Shown here one piece after another: positions 45,485-58,465 of a stretch of DNA of 64,000 nucleotides; within the stretch, counting starts at the first letter, position 1, and each line of letters opens with the position of its first letter. The notes under the pieces were generated by a model that did no database searches, was not told where the DNA came from, and saw only the letters and a list, made by a program, of their open reading frames with translations. The stretch comes from Blasia pusilla (Eukaryota > Marchantiophyta > Marchantiopsida > Blasiales). Both the position numbers and the translations under genes were made by a program. The DNA is taken from assembly GCA_050084515.1 (NCBI GenBank), contig CM114273.1, forward strand, positions 3,162,001 to 3,226,000, written 5' to 3'.

Positions 45485-48400
45485 AGCCGAAACTTGCAGT
45501 TATTTTGCTCGATGGATCCCGCTATCGGATGAGGGCTCCGAATGCTGCTTCGATCGGAGACAATGGTTGAACTGCACGATCGATACGGCGAGAGTGACGG
45601 GTGCAAAACTCCTCTTCGATTTAGGGTGTGCGTCTTACTCCGCAGAGGATCGTTAGGACGAAAAAGGGAAGGAGAGAAGCTCGCGCGGGACGATTTCGGG
45701 TGAAGAAACTTGTCGAATTGAAGGGGACCTGGATCTCGATGGGTAACTTGATTGAGCACCCGATGGATGACGATTCTTTACATATCTCGATCCTCGATTC
45801 TGTACATCTATATCGTGCCTTCTTGAGTTGCCATCGATATAATGTCTTCGCAGAAACTGTGTACTTCCAATTAGACCCAGATATGGAGCTGATCGATCGC
45901 TTGCATGCGCAAGCTCTGCAGCCCAAGTGCGAACGAATTCCAGCCACAAATGGTAAGTAACTGAGTCGATTGTATAGAAATGGATCCACGAGAAGTCAAC
46001 TAATGTTAGACTCGATCGATACAACGATCTGAAGGCATTCCAAAGTAAAAATAACTGAATGTGACGGAAAAGACTCACAACTCACAGCAGCACATGTTTA
46101 TATGACATATAGTGAGTGTATCTCCACAGATCGATCGTCGAAGCGTCGAAATCCAACGCATATCTGTGAAAATGACCTCATCCTTGAAAGCTTGTTTGAT
46201 TCCGATTCAATCCAACACTTGACGACGAATGCCTCACCATCGACAGCCAAACTCGACGTGACCAAACGTACGCCGCAATTCATGAATTGCGACCAGAAGC
46301 ACCACCTTTCGATCTTCAGACGAGAGCAGGCGATCGATGCTCGAAATTAGCAGCATATCGACATATTTCGTGCTTCAACTTGAACCCGAAAAATCGTCAC
46401 TTACCTTACTACACAGAAGACCTGATCACCACGAATTTATCGACACGCTCGCGGTTCTATCGGCAATTACGCTCAACCGATCGACCTGCTTCAACGGTTC
46501 CATCATCGGCCTTCTTCTGTTCGTTCGCTTTCATGGGTTTGAAAAAAAAAATATTAAGGTGACCTATGGCGATTTCGATCCACATTCGCTAACACCATAA
46601 CAAGACTCTCAGTGAGTTTTGGAGCTCGGTCAGGCGGGTCCCTTCTTCTCCTCCTCACTAAAGCTTGGCCTTCCTTAAGGCGAATGTTCGTTGGGCCTGC
46701 GAACTCCAGCCGGAGACCACCGTCCGGGATCGAACATAGATGAATGCCCTTTGCTCCATTTGCAGTGTTCGGGAAGTTAGCGTCAATTCGTTGCTTGCTT
46801 TCTGGTTCGGTGCAGAGTATGAAAGACTGTTTTGTTTGATTTTCGCTCAATTCTGAATGAATGTGGAGATGAATATTAGAAGAGACATAGCTGCAACCAC
46901 TGGAGCAGTGGGTTCGATCTCGTACATGGCGTTAGGATTTCTTGAGGCGAGCTGCAAGGCGTTTGGATTCGGGGATCAGATGATGGGCATATCGGTGTGT
47001 CCTCAGACCAAGAGCACATTTCGTAGCGATCGAATTTCTGCGGATTCGAGGGCACCGACCCCATAGGTCTTGTGGCCCGCTGAATGTAATCTTGGGCTTA
47101 ACATTCTTCGCAATGTTCATTCTCTACCTCCATCAATTCTCAGAGTTCTCAGTCAAAAACTAGAACTCGACACAATCTACGAACTTCATGACAATCCTTT
47201 CCACTTTTCCTTTACAAAATGAAAGGAAATCGGTTTCTATGTGAGTGATTCTGATATGGCAGATACTTTTCTTCAATAGATGGCGATAGAGTTTGCAATG
47301 CTCCAAAGATTTACTGTCTGTATGATGCAATGGACGCATGCACTCTGCTGATGGTTATCCTGACCTTATCACATAATTCACCTGGCCCAGTCAAACTATA
47401 TTATATTTTTCTTCTGTTGTTATAGAAGTTCATCCCTTTCTTCGTATTCTCTTCTGACTTGTTCTTTCGCTGGGATTCAGAATTAGCTGTTTCCATCGGC
47501 TCTTCGCATATCAAATCTACCAGAGGGCTCGTAGATCGAGAGTATCGATCTACTGACGTAGAAAAGAAGATGCGAAGAACACCAAATTATATGATTCAAC
47601 CTTTCTGAGTGCAGTTCTGTCATCCGTGGAGTGTAGATAGCACATGTGACAGATTGGAAGATTTTCGAACAGAAATATTCAATCGTTGGGTTGAAAAGGT
47701 TGAAGATGTGGGAAAGAAGTTTGCTGAATCCGAAAATGTCGCCATATATATCGAGAGAAAAGCCAACGAATTACAGGCTACTTCGAAAAACTCCGAACTC
47801 TGCCACCCATAGTTCCATGCGTCCTATCACCTTCTCTAATCGATTCTGTTGATCGATAAGGCGATGCTTCTAAACTCAATGACACGGGATTTCGAAGAGC
47901 TTCAGGGTTCGAGCGAACGGCCATAGAATCATGCCAACGTACACACAAAAAATTCATAAATCCATGGATTTCTCAACGTTTCGAAGGTCAAGATTTAGAA
48001 CTGGCGCTATCGGTCATGATCACCGACGAGTCATTCCTCTCCAGACCTTCTATCTCCAGAAAAGATCAAGAAATGATCCGATCGTACACAGCTCGACCCC
48101 ATCGCTCGACTGAGCTAGCGCTCATTGATCGTTGCTGCAGTCGCTTCCTTGATGAGATCGTGAAGCGACATTATGCCAAGTAGATGTAATTTGCGGCTGA
48201 ATAGAATCGCTCGAGTCCTCAGATAGTCATGGGAATCTCACTAAAAAATTCCCTCAACTATGAGAGATAAATGCAATGGGTGAGATGGGCTTTGGTCATG
48301 TCCTGCTCTTGACTCGATGTCCATCCCACCGACATGCTCGAATCCTCCCCCCAATGAAGGATTTAGGGGAGAACGGAAACACTGATAAGCCGACCTGTCG

Positions 48401-49620
48401 ATTCAACAAAAGTGGAGAGATGGGAGCAGTCAGCAATCTTTTCATGGGAGATCTCCACAAGACACATATGGACCCCAAGGCTTCATTTGAGATTTAGAGT
48501 GAACCTCTACATCTCCGAATCTCCAACTCTCGATCAGCTTCGGGGAGATAGATAGCAACATTCGAGTCCGAACTGATTACTTCACAGTGAAAAAGACCTG
48601 TGAAGCGTCAGCGATGAGGGATGAGGGATGCCTGCAATGCTTCGATCTCTACTCTAATCACCATATCCAGTGGAAATCTATGCAGTGGTAATTAGTCTTG
48701 GCCTAGTTCCGATCTGTGGACATGAATTAGTGGCATAGGTCAGTGCTCGAGATGAAGTGATTGATTGAGCTCGAAACAGTCCTCATCAAGTCTCCCTTCA
48801 TTGAAATCCTTTTCCTCAGTCAGATGAAGAGCTACTAGACACGTCTATCGGCACCGATTCATGGGCTTGCAAGCAATGAATTCGGGGACGGGAGACATTC
48901 TCAAAGATTGGTCCTGTGGGTATTAATTCCAACTGAAAGCACGAGAATCTATGAAATAGGGCTCACTGGGATCATTCCAAACGAAGAGTGGAATTCCAAG
49001 CTCGTGTCCCTCAATTCGAGACACAAGTAGAGGGACTTCGTTCATCAGATTAAAGGGAGCCCTTTCCAATTGCTACAGGCGATGAAGTCCCATTTCCGAA
49101 ACGCTCCGAGCTTGGAAGTCCAAATAACGCTTGAATCCGAGCGGAGATTCGTGAAGAAGTGCGAAAGTTTAGTGTGTTCTTACAAAGTTCCAAATTTACA
49201 TAACTCCAACTGCAAATGCCAACTTCTTCCGAGTTCCAGACCTACGCTACGCCCCACGTTTCGAACTGCACAAAAGTTCGAACTGTCAGCACCCTGCAAT
49301 CAGCAGTGATGAGGGCTTATCCCTTCAGCGGTTTCGATATCACTAATTACGACACCGACACGTTTTCATATAAAGCTTAACTTCGCAGTAGAGATGCTCG
49401 GGAGCCGAATGTTCGGTGCACTGCGATCGGTTTCGTTCTAGAGAATCATCCAATACTGCAACACCCGATCGACGGATCTGTACTCGAAGATGGGACCGGT
49501 CAGTCGACCAGTACCAACAGCAGCAGATTCGTCCACGATGACCTGCAATGGCTCCCTGAACTCCATGAATTCGAACTCAACTCCCCTCGACGAATGTACA
49601 TATTCTCAAGAGATCGGCTC
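45485..49620. other. No gene recognised
   Basis: Moderate GC, with overlapping short open frames on both strands around 45600-46000 and 46100-46850 but no domain. A plus-strand frame at about 47640-47812 (EKVEDVGKKFAESENVAIY) looks protein-like but is isolated. Genes with short exons may have been missed here. Confidence 0.35.
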
Positions 49621-50831
49621 TCAGATCTTGAAGTAGAGGTGCTGGCGAGCCCAAGCACAGTGCACAGTGATCGCCTTCGTCCCTACCGATTGGTACATCT
49701 TCTTGATCAGGTGGCGATGGAGCTTGTACTTGACGATCGTGAGCACCGGTAGCACAATCCAAGCTCCGTCCAGAATCACATGCCCCAAGAAATCGTTCAC
49801 GGTGCCCTTGAGCACCTCCTCCCACATCCAGCCGCAGTCACCCAACAAGCTCTCCTCCAAACACGCTATGACGAAGCCCTCCACTGCGCTTTTCATCCCG
49901 CTCGTCGAAGCCTTCGTGAGAACGCCTGTGAGCTGAGTGCTCAGAGTGTTCAGATCCGGCACCGATCGAACGCTCGAAGCGGGAATCAGACCCAAGTCGC
50001 AGGAAAATCGGATGCACTGCACTACGGTTGCAGAAATGGCGATGGGAATCCCCGAGTAAGGAACTGCAGTCCCGGCCATGGTGGACAGTCCCACACTCGT
50101 CACATCTCTCTTCCTCTTGCTCTTCTGCTCGCTGACAGTTTTCTCGATCCGCGCTTTTATGTGCTCTTCGGTCTTCACCATCGCCACTTCGTCTGCACAA
50201 TGCGGCACGAATTGTTCCATGGGCTCAGGAAGGAAATCCAGAGCCGACAGCCACAGCTACGCAATCGACATCGCGTAGGTTTGTTTCGATGAATATTGCT
50301 TCAATTGACAGATTCAACTATGGAATCGAGGAACGAGAGAGGATATTGATTAGATGCGACCACTGCAGAAATGCCTTGAACAAGTGCGAACTGCGAAGAT
50401 CCGACTGCTACATGAGACGATTCGATGAGAATCGAAGGAGCGGGAATGAAAGATGTCTGTGGGAGTGGAAGTGGGGTAGCATCGACTTCACTTTGTTTAC
50501 ACACACTTTTGGGAATGAGACATTCGTGTCCCTACGTTCCATTGAACGAAGCACATGTAGAACGCTGGTCGAGGATCGAAATGCGGGCATCGAATAGGAG
50601 CTCTCAGAGTTCAGGGGATGGTCACGAATTGCAGCAAATCGAGGAAGAGAAGAAAGCAACGAGATTGAGATGAATGTTCGGGATCTGAATGAACAACGTA
50701 CCTCCATAGATCCTTCTATTCTGATCGAAAACACCAGTGTACTCCTTGATCGATCCGGCATCGATCAACTTTTCCAGTTGGGGATCACTTCGGGCACCAC
50801 AGGCTTCGATTCCCGCTTCTGGAGGAGCCAT
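49621..50831 (-). CDS. Hypothetical multi-exon gene, possible membrane-associated protein
   Basis: Not recognised by family. The last exon (50256-49621) is open for 211 codons and begins after an AG acceptor with LWLSALDFLPEPMEQF. A Lys/Glu-rich helix follows (KTEEHIKARIEKTVSEQKS). Two hydrophobic stretches come next: TAVPYSGIPIAISATVVQCI, and later VILDGAWIVLPVLTIVKY. A likely first exon (50831-50702) encodes MAPPEAGIEACGARSDPQ and ends in an excellent donor (AG then GTACGT). The two do not join in phase, so a middle exon is expected, perhaps within 50460-50380 after a TGTAG acceptor. The pattern loosely recalls C-terminal parts of membrane-bound GTPases, but no GTPase motif is visible. Confidence 0.45.
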
Positions 50832-51847
50832 GGCTCCAGATAGCCTCACGAAGCAGACTCCCAAGCTCACCACTACAAGCGCCCACTCACCGAAAGCCTG
50901 TACGAGACCCCAGACCTACTCAACTAATCCCGAACGTCCGTCCGAATTCGAAATCCGCACTCCAAAGACGAAGCCCGAACATTTCAATGCGAGGAAAACT
51001 GGTTGCTAATGACACCACATGACGCGAACAGCAGAACGCTCGCGATCCCTGCAGAACAGCAGGTCCACAGCGTCGAACTACGCTGACACGACGCTTCACG
51101 CGCCGCATTCGGTCGGAGAATCAAGTTCCCCACATTTGCACTTTGCACTTGGATCACGCGGGCCTCGTATGGTGACAGAACAGACAGACAGACAGACACG
51201 CGCAAACGGTCGAAGCTCTGCGACAGAAGTTCGATGGTCGACGGCAGAATCACGAAATCCGATCCCCCGACGCCAATCGAATCGAATAGAAGAAGAGCAG
51301 CAGCAGCAGTAGCACTTCTACCACTACTACTGAATCTTCCGACGCTGCGATCCACGAATGTACAGCTTGCCATCGACGTTGACCCCATGGGCTTCTTCCC
51401 GAACCTCGAGCCCCGAAACCCATTACGGGTGTCACGCGGCGTCCCGTAGGATCCTCCCGTTCTTGACCGTGGTACATTTCCACGGGCAGATCCGCTCCCG
51501 TAAACGCGTTCTGGCGAGGCACCCCGTATCTCGCTACGGACGAGCAAAGGCATCCCGTACACGTTTAAGACTTGCATCCCAGGGCTCGGACAGTTATTTT
51601 TAGTATGTCAGTTTTTTACCGGGACTATTTGAATCATTTAGGTTTTCTGAAATATGCCCCAGCCAACCCCCTAAAAGTTTTTACCTTGTCAGGTTTTTGC
51701 CCAAGATTTTTTCCCTTCTCAGGCTATTTCTTGCATGTAATTTGAATCACCAGTTTTTTTAGGGGTTTGGAAATGGCAGGCCAGTTTTTTGCTGTCAGAT
51801 TTTCTACCTTTCAGTTTAGTTCTGGTTATTATGAAAGTCCCCGGTAG

Positions 51848-52034
51848 CCTTCTCAGCTCACCTCCTCATTTTTTTACCTCTGGCTGGAGTTGAACCAGAA
51901 TTCCCCCTCCCAATTGGGGGCCAGAGGTGCTAAGAACCCTTCTTAGCCTTCCAGCTCACCTCCTCATTACCTCTGGTTGAGTTGAACCAGAATTCCCCCT
52001 ACCGGTTGGGGGCCGGAGGTGCTAAGAACCCTTC
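51848..52034. repeat. Two tandem copies of a 98-bp unit with B-box-like sequence
   Basis: AGCTCACCTCCTCATT starts at 51855 and again at 51953. Both copies include GTTGAACCAGAATTCCCC and GAGGTGCTAAGAACCCTTC. On the minus strand each has GGTTCAACTC, similar to a pol III B box, about 36 bases after TTAGCACCTCTGG, a weak A box. Confidence 0.65.
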
Positions 52035-54290
52035 CTACAAGGAGTATTCATAAAATGAACTTTCTTTGTAGGAGGGTTTGACTTCTGAAAATAAATAACT
52101 AGTAAAAGCATTTGCAAAATGAAATGAAGTCATAGAGAAACTAGGATGAAAGGTCGGGTTAAGCTCACCTTCCTCAATGACTTCAAGTTCAACGGGAGGA
52201 ACAATGTACAACTCTGGATTAGCATATACAAATCTGTATTCCTTTGATTGTTTCCATGTGTCCATAGCAGAAATGAGGACCTTATCCACATCAAAATTCT
52301 CCTTTGGACCCTCCATGTTAACCCTCAAAGAAAGCTTCCAAGTGATAAGAGGTTAAGCTATTTCTTAACCTATTCTTAATGACATTCTCGAATGCTAAAA
52401 GCTCTCTCACATGATCTTTGTTGATACACATTGGACTCTAGCTATATCACCTAAAATACAGAGATTAGCATACTTAGCCTTGAGGATCGGACTACCACTT
52501 ACCATACACCATAAGTCCTTGAAGGACTTCTCCTTCCATTCTGTCATGGCCTGAATCTTGAAGGCCAAGAATTCATTCTTGAGGGTGCACCATCTAGAAT
52601 AGGCTTTTTTTCACCCCGCCATGCAAGTTTTTTTTTCTGTCCATAGAAAGAGCTCAACATTTCCAAGTCTCTCACACCCCAATCTCTTAAACTAGATATG
52701 GTAGAAGGCATTTGGGATGGATTGAGGATCTTAAAACCTCCAATGATGTTATTGTCTTCAAACCTTTCTTGCAAAGCTACACATATGGCCTCAGCAAAAT
52801 TCCTCTGGAAAAAAACAGCTTCTTCTAAATCCTTTCCTGTCACATCCCTATCCATTTGGATTGAATGAAAGAAAGAACCCCTTATCTCTGATTGCAAGCG
52901 CTGCAGATATCCATCACTAGGACCATAGTTAGGAAGGAGATGAAAACCGCTAGATTGAGAAATGAGATAGGCATTCATATCTACACTTTCATGTACATAA
53001 TTCATTCTAACATGTGCTATCTCGGTCCGAACAATAGAAGCAACGCTAGATATATCAACAAACTTCATCCGGAATAACTTGCTCAACATTGCCATAGAAT
53101 GAAGGATGTCAGCCAGAAAGTATAAAATGTAAATCATTTTGAAGGACTTTAACCTCTTTAGAAGATGTGAAGCTACCCCATCATCTTCCCTCGGATTCAC
53201 AGCAGAGAAGTAGACCATGACCGATTCTAAACTATCACATAAAGAGGTAACGGCTTGCCACCGCTAAGCCATCGACCTTCCGATACCGTTTCATGACTTT
53301 CCTAGAATCGTAGCTCCTCTTGTAGAGAAGAGAGACCAGACTTCCTCTTAGAACTCTTCTTGAAATAAAATGCAACAGAATTCAAAATGTTATCAACCTC
53401 ATCACTAAGTTCCTTGCACTGGGCTCTTTTTGTCTTTGCAAGAGCGGACTAAGTTTGTCCGGTGTGCCACACAATGGACGCTTGTCATGTAAGGGTTAAC
53501 ATTCCTCTTCAAACGGGCACTTACCCCATTCCTACTACCTACCATAGTGTTGGCCCCATCAGACCCAAAACCAACCATCTTCTCAAAATTCAATTCCCAT
53601 TCCCTAAGTAAGGATACTAAACAATCTGAAATGGACTCGGCATCCTTGTTCTCAACCTTGATCAATCCTAAGAAGGAGGTGCACACTTGACCTTCATCAA
53701 GGTAAGTGACAAAGGCAACGAGGTGTCTATTCTTGATATGTCGTGGATTCATCTACCATTATTCCGTAAAAGGGACTAAGTCTAACCCTAGCTAGAAGCA
53801 ATCTTTGAATTACCAAACTAATACATGTTATCATATGTGCACATGTCTTGTCATCCTGATACATCGATTTTGTGAGCATCATAGATCCAGATTTGAGTAA
53901 TGTCTGAGAGACCAGGGAATGAGGAAAATGCAATATTATACTTAGCCATGAAGTATGCTCCTCGAAAAAGATTAAGCACCGCTAAATCACGATTTCTATT
54001 GGTGCTTGCAATAGCTTTTCAGAGAGTTTTTCTACCACTATCTTGAGCCCAAGCCGACTTTTATGTTCCTTGGATTTACCATGGTCCGTGAAGGCAGAAA
54101 TCTTCACATTGATGGCTCCGGATGTGGCAAATCTGATTTCCCTCCCGAGTCCTTGCACACTTTACGAATACCCTCCCGTGTGAGGCTCAAATTGAATCCA
54201 TTCAAAAGCTTGATACCAAGAGTCTTTCCAAAGCCTGTTGTTCTCTTCTATCTTTGAAGAGGCAAGATCTGAAGGAGAATCTATCTCCTC
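52035..54290 (-). pseudogene. hAT-type transposase (DUF4371/ZNF862-like), decayed
   Basis: A hAT-family DDE transposase relic. Order on the minus strand: a TTF/BED-like zinc region ending FTDHGKSKEHKS (about 54100-54060), then YGIMVDESTTYQE (about 53770-53730). After it come VAFVTYLDEGQVCTSFLGL, GFGSDGANTMVGSRNGVSAR and SVHCVAHR (53752-53440). A long helical part spans 53218-52544. The C-terminal dimerisation part has ERAF (about 52425) and MRVNMEGP (52328-52305). Several frameshifts separate the segments. TIRs and target duplication were not found. Confidence 0.75.
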
Positions 54291-54539
54291 ACATGAGTTG
54301 GTCTCTCTGCTGGTTCACTAATGATCCTCTTCATAAACCCCATATCAAAAGGGATTTTTGTCTCTTACCCCTACATGCATTGTTGGCTGAAATATCCTCC
54401 ATAAGGAGCGTTGAGAGTTCACTACTTTGAAACCCTTTGTAAAGGGTTTAGGCTCAAACGGTTTCAAGGGTTTCTGAATTCTGAGAACCAATGAAAGGCT
54501 CCCAAAACTTCAACAAAGAGCGAGAGAGAGAGATACAAG

Positions 54540-55960
54540 AGTGCAACGAAAACCAAGTCCCCTCGACCCCTACTCCCTCGGGCCCCAACTCCCTAACTCC
54601 CTGAGAGAATACAGGAAAATAAGCGAGTGGCGATTAGGAGGAGAATGGTGTGTGTGTGGGTCTCCCCAACTCTCTCCCGAGTCCCAAAACGTGAGTCCTA
54701 ATAGCAGGGGATGAGGCTTGGATGAGCGTCCCGAGACTCGAGTGAGTTACACTCGCTGTCCAACTCCCGAAGTCGATGAGACAGCCGATTTCGTCGATTT
54801 CTTCCACTTTTTTCACCTACGGTGCGGTGGGGCAAGCTTTACAAGCTGCAAGCAAACATGGAGCAGCGTGAATTAGCGATCGAGCAGCGAGAGCAATCAA
54901 AGATTGAGCGAACATAATAAGCCCGAGCAATCAAGCAACAAGGCGCCCAAGACAAAGAGAGTAAGCAAATATGCCACGACCATTCAGATTCAAGGAGGAG
55001 AGAGCGAGAAATGAGTTGCAACTCATAAAATGCTTCGAGCACAATCGACCCCTACTCCCTCGATCTAAATGTAAAAACTAATCTTCTAAAAATTACTGTC
55101 CGAGCCCTCGATGAGGATGCCGAAGAGGTACGGTGAGGCCTTTATTCTCTTTTCGCGCCGGGTGAGTTGTGCTTCGGACAGATTGGATCAAGGTCACCGA
55201 AGCGTGGCAGCGTCTCGAGACAGAGCGCGATGAGGATGAGCCGATGAGGGTGCTTTGTCATCTTTGCCGCAATCTTTGAGAGATTAACGAGAAGGCTGAA
55301 GCTCGATGAGTTTGATCCCTAGGCGCCAAAGCGGCGCGACGCGCGCATTTGTTGACAGGCGCAAGAGAAAGCACAGCATCGCAAGAGAAAGCACAGACGC
55401 GGGTCACGCGCCACGGGAGAGAGCGGCCAGGAGGAGAGAGCAAAATTTGCTGCAAAACATCATAAGGTTGCAATGCGGCAAATGCTCGAGCACGGTCGAT
55501 CGGCTCGACCCTACTCCCCGCTCCCTCTCTCACGACCAAGGCTCGGACAAGTACCAAAGATCCGAACTTCCGAAGGTCACCGAATCGTATGGGCGTGGCG
55601 TCGAGACGAGAGCACGATGAGGATGAGCCGATGAGGGTGCTTGTCATCTCTTTGCCGCAATCTTGAGAGATTAACGAAGGATGAAGCTCCGATGAGTCCG
55701 ATCCCTAGGCGCCCAAAGCGACGAGCGCATTTGCGCATTTGCAGTAGGGGCTGCATGAGAAAGTGGCTGAGATGCAAGTCACGCGCCACGGGCAGAGAGC
55801 AACGGGGAGGAGAGAGCAGGCTCGGTGAGAATTTCGCAAAAAGTCGAACACGGTCTCATTTGCAAATGAGAGCGAACACGGTCGACCGGGCTCGACCCCT
55901 ACTCCCCTGCCTCCCTCTCTCCCGACTCGCAAGTCCCGAAGTTCCCACTGCCGTCCGATG
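54540..55960. repeat. Large tandem repeat, units of about 390-480 bp
   Basis: CGACCCCTACTCCC-type blocks occur near 54571, 55052, 55505 and 55884. GATGAGGATGAGCCGATGAG occurs at about 55228 and 55617, each followed by TTTGCCGCAATCTTGAGAG-like and ATCCCTAGGCGCC-like sequence. The two best copies (about 55228-55560 and 55617-55950) are clearly duplicates. Open frames here follow the repeat and carry no domains. Confidence 0.75.
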
Positions 55961-56349
55961 ATTCCGATCATCCGCACCCTAGAAGGGACGGCTGGATGAA
56001 CCTGCACACTCCCCCCCTTGTCCACTACCCTCTTGACACTGCCGGGCCCGGCACCTCCTTCCTCCGGTCGGAAAATGCTTGGCAGTTTGAATACATCCTG
56101 GTTACACTGCCGGGAAAGTCCAACCGGCTTCGTCAATCTGGCCGGCGTTCAAGACTTCAGGCAGCTCCCTGCCGGCGCTACCTCTTCCCTGTCCGGTTTT
56201 GTCCCCGGGCCTAAAAGCTGGTCGTCGGAAAATCTTCATTTCTGCCGGCAGCCTTTACAAAGGATGCCGGTACTGTCCGAGCCTTGTTGCATCCATTGGC
56301 GAGCCCCTTTCGGCTCAGTCCGACTCCCGGGCCTGCGGGACCCGTCGCA

Positions 56350-56640
56350 GGAACTCGGAGTGCACCACCACCGCGGGATCTGTGGATCCGATGGAGTCAA
56401 AGGATGAGAGCTTCGCAAAGGAGCGCTGGAAGCGAAGCGACGTCACGGGAACTCGGAGTGCACCACCACCGCGCGATCCGTGCATCTGATGGGGGTGGAG
56501 TAGTCAAGGGATGAGAGCTACGGAATGGAGCGCAGGAAGCGACGTCACGGGAACTCGGAATGCACCACCACCGCGCGATCCGTGGATCCGATGGAGGGCG
56601 GAGTCACAGAGAGGATGAGAGCTACGGAACGGAATGAACG
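56350..56640. repeat. Three tandem copies of a 98-102-bp unit
   Basis: GGAACTCGGAGTGCACCACC starts at 56350 and 56448, and a one-base variant starts at 56550. Each copy continues with ACCGCG, GATCCGATGGAG-like and GATGAGAGCTACGGAA-like sequence. No gene is associated. Confidence 0.85.
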
Positions 56641-57245
56641 CCACTTCATGAGCATCTGCAATTCATGTGCAAAGTCGACGGTCACGGAGAGAATTTGCGT
56701 TCCGGACAAATTCTGTCGGTAGTACCTGATCCCGACTCCACAGCTCCCACTTGCTATTCCGCGTTCAGCAACTTCGGCTTTGCTATCGCTGTTGACTATT
56801 GTGGGTACGGTGGGGCCCGCGGTGGGGCCATGGGCAACGGAAGTCGGGAAAGGTGTTTACAAGTGGATGGCGATTTACGTTCGATTAGGGGCGTGAAAAC
56901 GTAAACACGTTCATTGGTTTGTGGAGTGTGCTTTGTAGCGAAGAACGGAAGATTTGTTTTCAATTTATTATCTGAAATATTTTTAAATCTATTTGTTTGT
57001 GCGCTCAATTCCAAAACTTTCCTCCAATTTCAGAGTGCTAGTTAGGGCTGTAGTGGACCTCTTTAAATTTGCACTCTCTTTATCCATTTCTTTTCTTGTG
57101 AGCCCTACCTAAGGTTAGAAAAGATGTTTTTTTGACAGAAAATCCAACCACACGCTTTAAACGGGGAGTGTCAAAGGGAGAAGCCCGGAAAAAAAAAATC
57201 CTCTAATTAGTATATACTACCATCCCGCCTGTGCTATGCATCGTA

Positions 57246-57269
57246 ACGGAAACATGTCCGTTAAATCTA
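57246..57269 (+). mobile_element. Helitron-like 3' terminus
   Basis: AACGGA and TCCGTT form a 6-bp stem around a short loop. AAAT and then CTAG follow within a few bases, with a T after it. A hairpin just upstream of CTRR, inserted next to T, is the standard Helitron 3' end. The matching 5' end was not located upstream. Confidence 0.4.
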
Positions 57270-57403
57270 GTTTCTCTTGTTAGCTAATTTGTTGAACAAT
57301 ACATCTATATTATTAAAAGAGGACGAGGTTTCAATCTAGTTTCTCTTGTTAGCTAATTTGTTAAATTATACATCTATATTATTAAAAGAGGACAGGGTTT
57401 CAC
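57266..57403. repeat. 69-bp tandem duplication with Helitron-like 5' ends
   Basis: TCTAGTTTCTCTTGTTAGC starts at 57266 and again at 57335. Each copy contains TCTATATTATTAAAAGAGGA, at 57304 and 57373. This sequence resembles the TC-starting, AT-rich 5' end common to plant Helitrons. Confidence 0.7.
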
Positions 57404-57565
57404 AACCCCTCCTCCCCGTGACGACACGTAAGCGTTTTAGATGCTTCCCTTTTCGACACCTATCTACGGAATTTGAATACGTTTTCGTTTTCCTCGGATT
57501 CGGATGTTATTCACTCTTGCGAACCACGGGCACCAACTAGTGTGTCAATACACTTCGCACGGACA

Positions 57566-58332
57566 CTGTCGTGTGCATACACATTGCTACACAACATACA
57601 TTGCTATCGACAAACATACACACAAATACGCACGATCTCATGCTAAGTCATGGCATCCAAATAGCGAGACAAGAAGTACCAAAATATCTCCAATACAATC
57701 AAGTAGATGCAATCTCTCTCAACACTATAGCGTTCAAATGTGTGCACTCTCTCTCAATGTCAAACCAAACCCACTCTCCTAATACGAGGCTTGGGTTACA
57801 CTCACAAGGCAAGGGATCATAGCTCTGCCGCCTCATGCCAAGAGGTTCAACAAAGAGAGAATGAGCTCTCAAGCTCTCTCTCCTTGAGGTATACCCCCTT
57901 CCCTCTCCCAAACTCTCTCCTCGGTAACCTATGCTCGCAAGTCATCTCCTTGGCTCTTGACTTGCTGTAGCGGATGAAGGGCAACTTCCCAAATTAGAAA
58001 GTCGTCTCTATCAAATATGGAAACTTACCCATAATAGTAAGTTTTTTTATATAGCTCCAAATGAGCCGAACCGAAGGGGAAACCTCCTCTCTCAGGTTTC
58101 TCGGGACCTCAATAGGCCATCCTCGATCTCCTGAGCTTGTCCTCTTCTACTCGAGAAGGCGCTCTATCAAATCTCTTCGATCTATCCTAAAAAGTTGTGA
58201 GAGTTGTCGTGCGCGTACACATCGCTACACAACATATATCGTCGTCGACAAACATACACACAAACACGCACGATCCCATACTTACTCATGGCATCCAAAC
58301 AACAAGACAAGAAGTACCAAAATATCTCCAAT
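57566..58332. repeat. Left LTR-like repeat block (A-B-A')
   Basis: Segment A (57566-57694) is repeated as A' (58205-58332). Between them, B (57698-58200) is a direct repeat of 59658-60171. Hallmarks of A are CATACACACAAA and GACAAGAAGTACC. B starts ATCAAGTAGAT and ends CTATCCTAAAAAGT. The element between the B copies reads on the minus strand, so this is the 3' side. Confidence 0.75.
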
Positions 58333-58465
58333 CGCCCCCTATCTACCATGACATACATCTCTTGGACGTTAAGAGCAAAATGGTCGACTGCTCATATGGC
58401 CCCATCGTTAGTTGCCTTATTGTCATCCATGTCACAAACACAAGTCGGAATCTAAAACTACCTAC

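Noticed and set aside
45653-46078. 141-codon minus frame overlapping a 110-codon plus frame
   Set aside because: Neither shows a domain, and they overlap in opposite directions; no basis to choose one.
50984-51577. 197-codon minus-strand open frame
   Set aside because: Low-complexity GC-rich frame overlapping several others on both strands, with no domain or splice support.
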